Part shown: piece by piece, positions 11,081-23,129 of the stretch
Position numbering within the stretch: position 1 is the stretch's first letter
How the letters are laid out: each line of letters begins with the position of its first letter
Assembly (NCBI GenBank): GCA_036874045.1
Contig: CM072345.1
Span: 5,667,501 to 5,731,500, forward strand
Reading direction: 5' to 3'
DNA from: Cymodocea nodosa
Lineage: Eukaryota; Streptophyta; Magnoliopsida; Alismatales; Cymodoceaceae
DNA: 64,000 nt
The notes under the pieces: model-generated
What the model saw: the letters and a program-made list of their open reading frames with translations, nothing else
What the model was told of the DNA's origin: nothing
Database searches by the model: none
Position numbers and translations under genes: made by a program

Positions 11081-12480
11081 ACAATGGACAAAGAATTTCT
11101 AATATTCTTATTTTCTAGTTTTCAAGCTTTAAGTTTATACAATAATACATTGTAAGCACATAATAATTCATTAAAGTCAAAATCTAAATGATTTTTAGGA
11201 TCAAAAGTTACCTTAGACTCATCTACCATGAAGCACATGTTAGCAACATCTTCTGACTCTTGTTCTTCTTCTGAATGTAAAGATTTTGATGATGATTCCT
11301 TTGATTTAGACTCTTTTGACGTGCCATCTCAATTGACTTTCAAAGTCTTTTTCTTGTAAAACTTTTTCTGAATTTTCTGAGCCTTTTTCTTTTGATTTGT
11401 CCTACTTTATTTTTCATTTTTCCTTATAGGAAAATCTAGAGAAATATGTCTAGGTTTCTTGCAATTATAACATACATACTTTCTAGATGAAGAATCCTTT
11501 TCATTCAGAGATATTGATGTTGAGGGTTTTTCCTTTCTATTCTTTTGTTGTCTCCTAGCTTTCAATACTTTTTTGAATTTTCTAGTCAACAAAATTAAGT
11601 CATCATTAGAATTAGTTAAAATATCATAATCTAAATTAATTTTGAAGGTAATTTCTCTCTTCAATTTTAATTTATTATGACTTAGAGAATCATTTAAGTA
11701 AACCTCATAAGTAGTCAAATTTCCTATAAGTTCATTTATAGTATAAATATTTAAGTCTCATGATTTCTCAATTGATGTTACTTTTTAAGACCATTTAGAA
11801 CTTAGGGATTTGAGAATTTTTTTCACTAAATCCTTTTGTTCAAAATTCTTTTCTAGGCATTTTAAAGAATTTATTATATCTAGGAATCTAGAAAACATCT
11901 TAGAAATGCTTTCATTATCATGCATCTTAAAGAGTTCATATTTATGAATTAACATATTAATCTTAGTCTCTTTAACTTGAGAAGTACCTTCATACGAAAC
12001 TTCTAATGCATGTCACACCTTATAAGTAGATTTATATGCTAACACTTTATTGGACTAATCATAACTCAAAGCACAAAATAACATATTTAAGCATTTTGCA
12101 TTTAAAGTTTCATCATCATTTTCAATAACTATCCAAGTATTATAAGAAGTAGTTAACAGAGTATATGGTTTAGAAATCATAAACCATAACTTATGATCTA
12201 TACTTTGAAGAAAGATTGTCATCTTATATTTCTAATATTCAAAATGTATTTCATCAAATAAAGGAGGACGGTTAAGATTTTAGCCTTCATACAAAGAAAA
12301 ATTACCATTTCCAATAATCATCTAACCTTAGATTTTTCAAGCTATAAGATTTTAAATAATTTAAAATTTCGATATCAGTTGAGCTTAAAATCAATAAAGT
12401 TAAGCCTATGCTCAAATATTAATTTTTGTTTAAAATCAAGGAAGGTAAACATGCTCTGATATTAATTATGTTAGTATTGA
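11081..12480 (-). pseudogene. E: gag remains of a Sirevirus
   Basis: Minus-strand sequence closely matching the gag of D (15444-16700). A zinc-knuckle phrase (YVCYNCKKPRHISLD) lies near 11440-11485, preceded by FKINLDYDILTNSNDDLILL and the capsid region up to a start near 12320. The region is cut on the left at 11081 by LTR J, so pol of E is not in the window. It is a broken fossil with many breaks, older than D because D inserted into E's LTR. Confidence 0.85.
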
Positions 12481-12505
12481 TTTTATATCAAAGACTATTT
12501 ACAAA

Positions 12506-12517
12506 GCTCTGATACCA
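12506..12517 (-). other. Primer binding site of E
   Basis: The minus strand reads TGGTATCAGAGC, the tRNA-iMet copia primer site, 2 nt inside the LTR that starts at 12520. Confidence 0.9.
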
Positions 12518-12519
12518 CT

Positions 12520-13662
12520 TGTAGGATCGAATGGCTACACAAGAGGGGGCTAAATTATGTTTTTCAACATTTTCAACTATAATCGAAACTTCAAAATTAA
12601 AACAAGTCAAGACACTATTTTATTCAAATCATTTTACTCAAGGTTTCAATTACAATATATAATTCAATTCTCCTCAAAAATTATAGATGCAATGTATATC
12701 TATACAATATTTCATTTAATCAATTTCATAATTACAAATAGAGAAAACTAATTTACAGAATTTAAAACATTTCTCCCTATTTGATATTTTCCTTTTCTTC
12801 TTCTTCTTCTTCTTCTTCTGCAAATCTTCAATGATAAATATTTGACTTTCTCTTCTTCACCGAAGTTGCTTCCTTTTGAGAGTTTTTCTCGTAAGAGGTA
12901 TTGATCCCTAAAAGTATATTTCTTTAAGTGTGCAGGGATAATTTGATCAACGAGAATTCTATGCCTTTTGTACTCTATTTTCATTTCATGCATATCCTCC
13001 ACATTCATCCACGATCAATCTCCACTCTTCATGTCTTCTATTTTACTTTCAAATTCAAATTTTGAAATACACACATTCTGGTCCATGTTTTCTTTTTGAA
13101 TTTTCTTGAATCATCAATCCTAGATCCTTTAAAAAATTTCCTACAAAATAACTTTCTCGTCCAAAATTTTTCATCAAAATGTAATAACAAGATATTGTGT
13201 TAATACTAACTAAACGTATAAAACAAATAGACTTATAACTCAATGCATCTAACTTAATGAGTTTAGCATGTGCTATACTTGTAACATACTTCATTATATA
13301 AAATGATAACTCTATGAACTAACTCTGTGGAGTTACTGATAACTCAATGAACTAATATAAATAAATGTTAAACAATAATGTATTTATCACATACAATAAT
13401 AATAACTTTAAGTTTATAATACTAACCTAATGTGTTGTCTTAGTATTCAATATAGCAACTCAATGCATGTAGTTATGTTAACTTAACAACTTAAACATGT
13501 GCAACTCACGTGATACAGTATAACATTCATAAACTTTAAATTCACCACTTGCATAATACTAACTTAACAAGTTCGTTCAAGAATCTTTACGTTTTGTTTA
13601 CTAACTCAATGAGTTCTCACATGACCTCTTTTTAACCTTTAAGCCTATAACTCAACGAGTTC
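12520..13662 (-). mobile_element. 5' LTR of E, first part
   Basis: It begins TGTAGGATCGAATGG (the reverse complement of a Sirevirus LTR end) and is the same LTR family as D in the opposite orientation. A (CTT)n run lies at about 12795-12820 and motif arrays (CTCAATGAGTT, ACTCAACGAGTT) at 13300-13660. It stops at the AGTTC target duplication of D (13658-13662) and resumes at 62800. With the distal part, E's LTR totals about 1.46 kb. Confidence 0.88.
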
Positions 13663-13979
13663 TGTTGAGTATTTTGTTTTAATGATGTGTGCTAAATGAA
13701 AGTAATCATATTTGTTCAATTACTATTGCTTATGAAAAGAAATTAAGAACATCAATTAATACAGAAAAAGTTTACTGATATAAATACTTATCTGTATTGG
13801 ATCTAAAATTATACTAAGTTAAATAACTAGTTGTTTTGTTGCATTAATTTCTCATTTAACTAAACGTTAAGTTAATGTGTGTTTTTATTGAAAAGCATGA
13901 TATGTTTTAAAGTTATATTTTCTATATCATGAACAATGCACATTTAGACAACTTGTTAAGTTAGAGCTTTATTCGTATA

Positions 13980-14727
13980 GAGGTCACATGAGAACTCGTT
14001 AAGTTAGAGGCTTAAAGGTTAAAATAGGTCATGTGAGAATTCGTTAAGTTAGTGAGTAAAAGAAGAGACGAACTCGTTAAGTTAGTGTTGTACACGTAGT
14101 GGAATTAAAGGTTACGAATGTTATATTGTATCACGTGAGTTGCACATGTTCAACTCATTAAGTTAACATAACTACACGTGTTGAGTTGCTATATTGAACA
14201 CTAAGGCAACGCGTTAGGTTAGAGTTATAAACTTAAGTTATTATTATTGCACGTGGTAAAATTCTTATTATAAAAGTATTTGTTTATTATTGGTTCGTTG
14301 AGTTATCTGTAACACAATGGAGTTGGTTCGTTGAATTATCGTAACTCCATGAAGCTTGTTCGTTGAGTTAGCATAACACCACAGACTTAGTTTGTTGAGT
14401 TAGCTACAGTACTTGTCATGTGAGTTGGCACATGAGGAACTTGTTAAATTAGAAACGTTAAGTTATATATCTACTTGTGTTACTCGTTTAGTTAACATTA
14501 AAGTAACGACTTCTTATTATACTTGATGAAAAATTTTAGACGAGAAAGTTTATTTTGTAGGAAATTTTTCAAATATCTAGGATTGATGATTAAAGAAAAT
14601 TTGAAATGTAAACGTGGGTCAGAACGTGTGTATTTTGATAAAGGAAAAAGAGAAGATGTAAAGAAGTGGAAAATTGGTAGTGATTAAACATGGAGGATAT
14701 GCATGAAGTGAAGATATAGTATAAAAG
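13980..14727 (+). promoter_or_regulatory. Motif array and TATA box of the D LTR
   Basis: Between 13980 and 14480 there are about ten copies of CTCGTTAAGTTAG/TTCGTTGAGTTA-like motifs, often paired with their complement (AGTTAACATAACT), together with several CACGTG-type G-boxes (for example in ATCACGTGAG near 14133). A TATA box (TATAAAAG, 14720-14727) follows, repeated in the 3' LTR at 62349-62356. This looks like an enhancer array plus core promoter; the function is inferred. Confidence 0.6.
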
Positions 14728-14950
14728 ACATAGAATTCTCGTTGATCAGTTATCCCTACATACGAAATGAAAAATCTTTTCAGGAATCAAACACACCTTT
14801 CGGGGAAAAGCTCTCAGATGGAAGAAAATTTAGTGAAGCAGAAACAAGTAAGATTTATGTTACTGAAGATCTGAAGTATTAGAAGAAAGCAAATTCAGTG
14901 AAGTAGAGAAAGACAAGATATTCTTCATTGAAGAATTGTTGAAGAAAAGA

Positions 14951-14975
14951 GAAGAAGAAGAAGAAGAAGAAGAAA
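14951..14975 (+). repeat. (GAA)n run in the 5' LTR of D
   Basis: About eight GAA units downstream of the TATA box. LTR E has the complementary CTT run (12795-12820); the 3' LTR of D has a poly-A run at about 62509-62521 instead, so this site is unstable. Confidence 0.85.
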
Positions 14976-15249
14976 GATCTCAAACAAGGAGAAATGTTTT
15001 AAATTCCACAAATTAGTTTTCTTTGTTTGTAGTTATGAAATTGTATAGATGAAACATGGTATCGATATATAATTGCATTTACAACTTCTGAGGAGAATTA
15101 AATTGTATATTCTAATTGAAACCTTGAATAAAAATGATTTTATGAAAATAGTGTCTCAACTTGTTTTTAATTTTGAAGTTTCATTTATAATCAAAAATGT
15201 TGAAAAATACAATTCACCCCCCTATTGTGTAATCATACGATCCTACAAG

Positions 15250-15261
15250 TGGTATCAGAGC
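15250..15261 (+). other. Primer binding site of D
   Basis: TGGTATCAGAGC, two nucleotides after the 5' LTR end. Standard copia tRNA-iMet primer site. Confidence 0.95.
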
Positions 15262-15443
15262 TTTGTTACTAATCTTTGATATAAAATCGATACCAACTTA
15301 TTTAATATCATTGCTTATTCTGCCTTGTTTTTAAACAAAAATTAATATCTGAGCATACATTTAACCTTCTTGATTTAAGGCTCTAGTTGTTTTAAAGTTT
15401 TTAAACTGTTTAAAATCAAATAGGTTGAAAAATCTAAGGTAAG

Positions 15444-16400
15444 ATGGCTACTGGAAATGGTAATTTTTCTTTGTATGAAGGTCAAAATCTTAATCGTCCT
15501 CCTTTATTTGATGGAATACATTTTGAATATTGGAAATATAGGATGATAATTTTTCTTCAAAGTATAGATCATAAGTTGTGGTTAATAATTTCTAAACCAT
15601 ATACTCCATTAACTACCCCTTATAATACTTGGACAATTACTGAAAAAGAAAATGAAACTCTGAATGCTAAAGGCTTAAATATTTTATTTTGTGCATTGAG
15701 TTATGAACAGTTCAATAAAGTGTCGACATATAAATCTGCTTGTGAGGTGTGACATGCATTAGAAGTTTCACATGAAGGCACTTCTCAAGTTAAAGAGACT
15801 AAGATTAATATGTTAATTCATAAGTATGAACTCTTTAAGATGCATGAAGACGAAAGTATTTCTGAAATGTTTTCTAGATTCCTTGATATCATAAACTCTT
15901 TAAAATTCTTAGGAAAGAATTTTGAACAAAAGGATTTGGTGAGGAAAATTCTCAGATCCCTAAGTTCTAAATGGTCTCAGAAAGTAACATCAATTGAGGA
16001 ATCACGAGATTTAAATGTTTATACCATAAATGAACTTATAGGAAACTTAACTGCTTATGAAGTTCAATTAAATGATTCACTGAGTCACAACAAATTAAAA
16101 CTGAAGAAAAAAATGGCATTTGAAATTAATTCAGATTCTGATATATCTACTGATTCTGACAAGGATTTGATTTTGCTGACTAGGAAATTCAAGAAAGCAT
16201 GGAAAGCTAGGAAACAGCAAAGGAACAAAAATGATAAACCCTCAACGTCAAAATCATTGAATGACAAGAATTCTTCATCCAGAAAGTATGTATGTTACAA
16301 TTGTAAGAAACTTGGACATCTTTCTCTAGATTGTCCTATGAGGAAAAATGAAAAGCAAAGTAGGACAAATCAAAAGAAGACGGCTTAGAAAACTCAGAAA
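15444..16400 (+). pseudogene. D: gag, capsid and zinc knuckle
   Basis: It starts MATGNGNFSLYEGQNLNRPP, the Sirevirus-type gag opening, followed by FDGIHFEYWKYRMIIFLQS, capsid phrases (VRKILRSLSSKW, YTINELIGNLTAYEVQLND) and a CCHC knuckle (CYNCKKLGHLSLDC) at about 16290-16335. Gag builds the particle and binds RNA. The start is the first ATG after the primer site that fits the family. It is a broken fossil, and it provides the template for recognising the gag of E. Confidence 0.9.
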
Positions 16401-16421
16401 AAGTTTTACAAGAAAAAGGCT

Positions 16422-17701
16422 TTGAAGGTCACTTGGGATGACACGTCAGAAGAGTCTGATTCTAAGGGATTATCATCAAAATCTTCACATTCAGAAGAAG
16501 AACAAGAGTTAGAAGACGTTGCTCATGTGTGCTTCATGACAAATGAGTCCAAGGTAATATTTAATCCTGAAAGTCATTCAGATTTTAACTTTGATGAATT
16601 ATTATGTGCTTATCATGCATTATTATAAAAACTTAAAGTTTGTAAACTGGAAAATAAGAATATTAGAAACTCTTTGTCCATTTTGGAAGAAGAAAATTGT
16701 TTCTTGTCTACTACTTTAAAAAAGTTTAAATGTGATAATGAAAATCATGCTATAGATTTGCATAAATTTAGATTTAATGAATGTGTCTTGCATGAACAAA
16801 TATAGAATACAAATGCTGAAAAATTAAAGATAGAATCTGAAAATGAAATGTTGAGAAACAACATAAATGATCTTGAGTTAGAGATTGATAGCTTAAAAAT
16901 GAGAGAGCTAGATTTAAATTCCACCATTGAGAAATGGAATTTAAATCAAACTAAGTTAGACAAACTAACTAGTACCCCTACGGTGTCATATAAATTTGGG
17001 TTAGGATTTGATTATCCTGAATATCTTGAATCTCAAGCCAATAAAGGATTTATTAGTTGCAGTTCAAGTAAATCTAAGACTAAAATTCCTTTTATCATGA
17101 AACAAGGTAATAAATATGTAGAAGTAGGTAATTCAAGTGATGAATCATGCAACAATAATATAAATCAATGTGATTTATCTAAATGTACTTCTAACATGAC
17201 TATTAATGTTCTAAAAATCTTGTTTCTTGTTTTGGAAATTCAGTCACTAATGTTTCAAAAATGTCAAATAATTGTAGTAAACTAAAAATTCAAAAACTTG
17301 AGCATGAAATTCAAAACTCTAGTGTTAGACCAATTACTCATTCTATATGTTCTTTATCTGAAAATTCTTGTGCAGAACAAGATTTTGTATGTACTGACAA
17401 TTCAAATACAAGTACAAAATCTTGGTTTGAACTTACTGAAATGTATGAACATGACCAAAATAAATTAATATCTGATAAAAATCGGTTTGGTCTTGGTTAT
17501 ACTACATTTGAAAACAAAAAGAATGATTATAAGAGTAATAATGCTATAAGTAAGTATGATGCTAATGATAAATCATTAGTACTTACAATTAATAAGAATG
17601 TAAATGATAATGTTAAATTATTTTTAAACAAAAAGAAGAAATATGCGTTTAATGAACTTGGTCCTCAACAACATTGGGTACCAAGGAATAGTTCTTCTTA
17701 A
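16422..17701 (+). pseudogene. D: gag extension with coiled coil
   Basis: Acidic, serine-rich and then coiled-coil sequence (for example LEIDSLKMRELDLNSTIEKW near 16870-16930) between the zinc knuckle and protease, ending in QQHWVPRNSSS. A long coiled-coil gag extension is usual for Sireviruses. The region spans several open pieces. I see no separate enzyme in it. Confidence 0.75.
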
Positions 17702-17721
17702 TTTGTTTTGTAGGAGGAAAC

Positions 17722-19003
17722 AACATCAAAATGGATCTTCGACAGTGAAGCATCAAGTCACATGACCAGATAGAAGAGTCTACTAAAAAATTTTACAAAT
17801 ACCAAGAAAGGAAATGTTACATTTGGAAACAAAAGCAAGGATAAAATCATAGGTATGGGCAATGTTCAAATAACTCCTACTTGTGTTATTTCGAATGTAC
17901 TATATGTAGAAAACCTAAGATTTAATTTGTTGAGTGTTATAAAACTAACTGATAATGGATATTATGTATTATTTGAAGATGATGTATGAAAAATTATTGA
18001 TAAAAGTATAGATGAACTTAAGTTTATTGCTAAAAGAAAAGATTCTGTATGTATTTTATTTTTACCTTCTAGTGTAGTTAATTTAAATTCATGTTTGCTA
18101 GCTGAAACTAGTGATGCATATCTGTGGCATAGAAGGATCGGGCATATAAATATGAAACTGTTACATAAACTATCTAGAAAAAATTTAGTGAGAGGTTTAC
18201 CAAAGATTAAATACTCAAAGGACTTTATGTGTGATGCATGTGAGTTAGGTAAACTTCATAAAAACTCTTTTAAATCCAAAACTAATATATCAAGCAAGAG
18301 AGTCTTAGAACTTATACATATGGATCTATTTGGACCAACAAGAATCATGAGTCTTGATGGTAAATGGTATGTATTTATTTTAGTAGATGACTTCTCTAGA
18401 TATACTTGGGTATATTTTCTAGCATCTAAGACAAAAGTTTTTGAAAAGTTTAAAATGTTTTGCAATCTTGTTCAAAATGAACAAAGTATCTCTGTTCAAA
18501 AACTTAGGAGTGATCATGGTATTGAATTTGATAATGATCAAATGGATAATTACTATAAAGATCATGGCATTGATTACAGATTTCCTTTTCCAAGAGCATC
18601 ATCTCAAAATGATGTTGTTGAGAGAAAGAATCGATCACTTCAGGAAATGGCCAGAACTATGTTAAATGAACATAATTTACCTTAAAATCTTTGGGCTGAA
18701 GTAGTAAATACAACTTGCTATATTATTAACAGAAGTCACTTAAGACCTCTTGTTAATAAAACTCCTTTTGAAATTATGTTTGATAGGGTTCCAAAATTTT
18801 TTTATATGAAGCCATTTAGCTGCAAGTGTTTTATTCTTAATACCAAGGATAAAAGGGATAAATTTCAAGTCAAAGCAGATGAAGGAATTTTTATAGGTTA
18901 CTCTACTAGAAGTAAAGCCTATAGATTATATAACAAAACTTCTAGAACTATTGAAAAAACCCTCCATGTAAGCTTCAATGAAAATTCTTTTAGAGAATCT
19001 TAA
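17722..19003 (+). pseudogene. D: protease and integrase
   Basis: The protease region opens with KWIFDSEASSHMTR (about 17730-17775). Integrase follows, with the zinc-binding part (HRRIGHINMKLLHKLSRK ... CDACELGKLH), the catalytic core opening HMDLFGPTRIM and containing LVDDFSRYTWVYF and RSDHGIEFDN, the phrase DVVERKNRSLQEMARTML, and the C-terminal EGIFIGYSTRSKAYRLYN at about 18880-18935. The order protease-integrase-RT marks copia. It is a broken fossil. Confidence 0.9.
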
Positions 19004-19024
19004 TCTAAAGGTGATAATGATGAT

Positions 19025-19873
19025 ATGATCAATTTCTTAAAAGAATTAAAGATCAATAGAGAGATTGAAGATTTATCTGAGAAAATCAAAATTATGAACT
19101 TAAATAATCAAACTAATGATGAAAGTGATGTACCTTCCAATGTTGATGAGAATATTGAGGAAAATCAGAGAAATTGGCGTTGTTCTTTATCACATCCCAT
19201 CACTCAAGTCATTAGTAATATAAATGAGGGAGTTAAAACTAAAGCTTCAGTAAATCTAAATAGTATGTGTATGTTTGTTTCTATGGTGGAACCAAAGAAT
19301 ATAGAAGAAGCATTATTTGATGAAAATTGGATAGTGTCAATGCAAGAAGAACTAAATCAATTCATTAGGAATGATGTTTGGGAATTAGTTTCTCCACCCA
19401 AAAATCAATCCATAATAGGTACAAAGTGGATCTTTAGAAACAAAACTAATGAGACTGGTCAAGTTATAAGGAACAAAGCTAGATTAGTTGTACAAGGGTA
19501 TACATAGGAAGAAGGACTTGATTATGATGAAATATTTGCTATTGTGGCTAGGTTAGAAAGTATTAGAATATTATTGGCCTATGCTTGTTATATGGATTTT
19601 AAATTATATCAAATGGATGTTAAGAGTGCATTTCTAAATGGTTTAATTAATGAAGAAGTTTATGTAAAATAACTACCTGGATTTAAAGATATTAAAAGTC
19701 CTGACTATATGTATAAATTGAAGAAAGCCTTATATGGTTTGAAGCAAACACCTAGATCGTGGTATGAAAGGTTATCTACTTTTTTAATAAAACAAAGATA
19801 TATCATGGGAAAAGTAGACCATACTCTATTTATTAAGAGAGATGATAAAGATCATATTGTTGTTCAAATATAT
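19025..19873 (+). pseudogene. D: reverse transcriptase, first part
   Basis: A linker (HPITQVISNINEGVKTKAS) leads into RT: EALFDENWIVSMQEELNQF, IIGTKWIFRNKTNETGQV, KARLVVQGYT, and further on the blocks read from 19600-19760 (MDVKSAFLNG-like and LYGLKQTPRSWYERL-like). It stops at 19873 where block K begins. The rest of RT lies at 26752 onward. It is a broken fossil. Confidence 0.88.
19755..19873 (+). repeat. 119-bp direct repeat, left copy
   Basis: From GATCGTGGTATGAAAGG to TTCAAATATAT. It is part of the RT gene of D and is repeated at 26633-26751 with six differences (about 5%). The two copies exactly flank the inserted block K+X. Confidence 0.92.
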
Positions 19874-19989
19874 TTATTTCAATAGGTTCTTTCAATTTGC
19901 AGAAGATAATTTGAAGACTGTGATCTAGCTACTGTAGATTTTATTTCCTTTAAAGAACATGATTCAATCATTGATGCTACTTTTGATAT

Positions 19990-21548
19990 GAAAAGTCTTA
20001 ATTTCAACATGATTTGCAAGACTATAAGGACAAGGAAGCTCAAATGTCAAAGTGGATCATTGACAATCGATGCTCAAAGCATATGACAGCTAAGAAAAGA
20101 TTTCTGGAATCTGTTAAGTCTATAAATTCAAGATCTGTTAAGTTTGGTAATAATGAAAAATGTAAAATTACTATCATAGGAAATGTTGCATCTAAAAATG
20201 GAAAAATAGAAAATGTCCTGCATGTAAATGGTTTAAAACAGAATCTGCTAAGTGTAGGTCAATTATGTGACAAAGGTTACAATATACTTTTTATTGCTGA
20301 AAACTATTTTATATTACAACAAGATATACGTGAAATCAAATTTACTGGATATAGGGATAATTCAATTTATGCATTGGAAATTCCATTTGATAATATATCT
20401 AATGATGCATGTTTAGTTGCTTCTAATAAAGATGAATGGTTATGGCATAAGAGATTAAATCATGTGAACATGAAAATCTTAAGAAAATTGACCAAACATG
20501 ATCTTGTTAGAGGTGTGCCTAAACTCAAATTCAAGAGGGATAAACTCTGTAGTGACTGTACGATTGGAAAAGAAAAGAAATTAGTACACAAGAGTATTGA
20601 AGACATTGCCACAAGTCAGCCACTAGATCTACTACATTTGGACCTATTTGGTCCTACATAGACAACCAGTTTAGGAGGAATAAAATATACCTTAGTGGTA
20701 GTTGATGATTACACAAGATTCACTTAGGTTATTTTCTTAGCACACAAGAATGAAGCTTACTATGAATTCAAGCATCTCTACATTAGAATTCAAAATGAAA
20801 AAGAATCAATTGTGAAGAAGATTAGAAGTGATCATGGAGGTGAATTTGAAAATTCTGAATTTGAAGACTTATGTAATTCCTTTGGTATATTACATGAGTT
20901 TTCATGTCCAAGAACTCCTACACATAATGGAGTTGTAGAAAGGAAAAATAGATCAATATAAGAAATGGCAAGAACAATCCTTAATGCATCTGATCTACCA
21001 AAGTTCTTATGGGCTAAAGCTGTAAACACTACATGTTATTCAATAAACAAAACTCATCTTAGGCCTATCTTGCATAAGACACCATTTGAATTATGGTATG
21101 GTAAAACACCAAATGTTAGATATTTTAAAGTTTTTGGATCAAGATGTTTTGTGCTTAATGCAAGGGATCAAAAGGACAAATTTGATGCAAAGTCTGATCC
21201 TACTCTACTTGTTGGATACTCTTCAAGAAGTAAGGCTTATAGAATCTATTTTGAATATGAAAGAAGAGTAGAAGAATCAATAAATGTATCTTTTGATGAA
21301 GACCTAGTAGGAAAATTGAAGCAACTAAAAATAGATAGTGAAAGTGAAAGTGAATCAGGAAATCAGAAAATTCTATAGAAAAAGGATAGCATAACACTGC
21401 TTGCACCTACTGTGATAGAAAAAGCATGGAAGACAAAATCTGGACATCCCATTGCACAAATTATTGGGAATATAAATCAAGGTGTTCAAACAAGAAGCAA
21501 AATTCAAAATATTTGTAATTATTGTACTTTTGTATTTGAACTTGAACC
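19990..21548 (+). pseudogene. K: protease and integrase
   Basis: Protease opening SKWIIDNRCSKHMTAKKRF (about 20047-20105) and body ENVLHVNGLKQNLLSVGQLC. Pre-integrase is WLWHKRLNHVNMKILRKLTK with CSDCTIGKEKK. The core includes HLDLFGPT and the stretch to 20970, then ELWYGKTPNVRYFKVFGSRC and LLVGYSSRSKAYRIY. The integrase-RT linker GHPIAQIIGNINQGVQTRS ends near 21545, where a primer-site leader starts instead of RT. It is a broken fossil. Confidence 0.88.
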
Positions 21549-23129
21549 TATAACAATTAGTATCAGAGTAGGTTGATCTCCTTTTTATAGATTTAACCAT
21601 CTAAGATCATGGCTTCTTTTCATAAAGAGGGTCAGAACATCCATTGTCCTCCCCTGTTTGATGGTATTAACTATAATTACTGGAAAAACAGGATGGAATA
21701 TTTCCTCATAAGCTCAGATATGAGTCTATGGAAAATGGTGGTTCTAGGAACACCTATTTCACCTAGTCATGAGGATGACTAGACTGAGGAGGATGAGAGA
21801 ATCATCCAAATGGATGCTCGAGAGTTGAATATTATTTACTGTGCCTTATCTACTGAACAATATAATAAAGTTTCAGCTTGTAAATCTGCTCACGAGGCTT
21901 GGAACACTCTTCAAATAACCTTTGAAGGAACCAGCCAAGTGAAAGACACAAAAATCAGCATTTTACTTAGCTTGAATTATTTAAAATGCCTGATGATGAA
22001 ACAATTACTGATATGTTTTCTAGATTCACTAAGATTATTAATGGCTTAAGAGGTTTGGGAAAGGAATTTTCTGTCCATGAACAAGTGCAGAAAATCCTTA
22101 GAAGCTTAATTATGGAATGGAAGCAAAAGTCCACATCAATATAAGATTCCAAAGACCTCAACAAATACTTAATAGAGGATCTGATGGGCAATCTACTGGC
22201 CTATGAAGTTCAAATGAAAGAATGGAAAGATGAGGAAGGAAGTGCTAAAAAGAAATCAGAAACGAAGAAAGAGCTAGCCCTCCCATCAACTCAAGAACTT
22301 CAAAGTTCAAATGATGATGAAGTTGTGTTATTGGCTAGAAAATTTAGAAAATGGATGAAAAAGAACCAAGCCAGCACATCAAAAAGCAATGCTCCAATAT
22401 GCTTTAAATGCAAGAAGCAGGGACATATACAACCTGATTGTCTACTACAACTCAAAGAAGAAAAAGATATGAAGAAGAAGACGAAGAGCTATAAAAAGAA
22501 AATGGCATTGAAGGCTACTTGAGATGACAGTAGTTCTTCTAGTAGCTCATCCAACTCAGATGAAGAGGTACCAGTAAACGTGTGTTATACAACACAAGAG
22601 GTAAGTTCCATTTCATCTCAAAGTGATTCTGATGTAGACAATGATAATCTAGATATAAATATTCTTTTGTCTATTGTTGATAGTTTATATGTTAAATGCA
22701 AAAATTATAAAAAGGAAATTAAGCATTTAACTACATGTTTAGAAGAATCATATACTAAACTTGAAAATTTGCATGTTGAAAATAGAAAATGCAATAATGA
22801 TGAATTAATAAATGAAAATGAAAATTTGAAATCTAAAATTACTGATCTGAAAAATACCGTGCATAAGTTTACCAATGAACAGAAAGGATTAGATCAAATC
22901 ATTGGTTCTCAAAGACATGGTTTAAATGATTTGGCCTAGGGTATGCTACTCCATAGGAAATACCCTACTATGGTGGTATTATCCAATCTTATAGAGATGG
23001 TACAATAGTGTTTGCCATCAAAAGAAGATCTGGATCAATGTGGCTGCCAAAAGGTAATAAATTAAATTTTGTCAAGACTAACAATTATAGACCTAAGAAA
23101 GTATGGGTACCAAAATCTATATCTGTTTG
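21549..23129 (+). pseudogene. K: primer-site leader and gag
   Basis: ATTAGTATCAGAG at about 21554-21566 resembles a degraded tRNA-iMet primer site. Gag starts at 21609 (MASFHKEGQNIHCPPLFDG), continues with MDARELNIIYCALSTEQYNK and EAWNTLQITFEGTSQVKD, and has a CCHC knuckle (CFKCKKQGHIQPDC) near 22402-22443. A coiled-coil segment follows (LEESYTKLENLHVENRKCN, about 22740), and the gag end PKKVWVPKSISV is at about 23094-23129. No protease follows, so this copy is gag-only. It is a broken fossil. Confidence 0.85.

Larger units (their letters stand above)
13663..15247 (+). mobile_element. 5' LTR of D (1585 bp)
   Basis: It starts TGTTGAGTATTTTG and ends ACGATCCTACA after TTCACCCCCCTATTG. It is about 100 bp longer than the 3' LTR, mainly from an extra stretch near 14840-14930. 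It contains no believable gene. Confidence 0.93.

Noticed and set aside
15250-15261. TGGTATCAGAGC and similar sequences as tRNA genes
   Set aside because: They are only 12-18 bp primer sites next to LTR ends; no cloverleaf sequence surrounds them.
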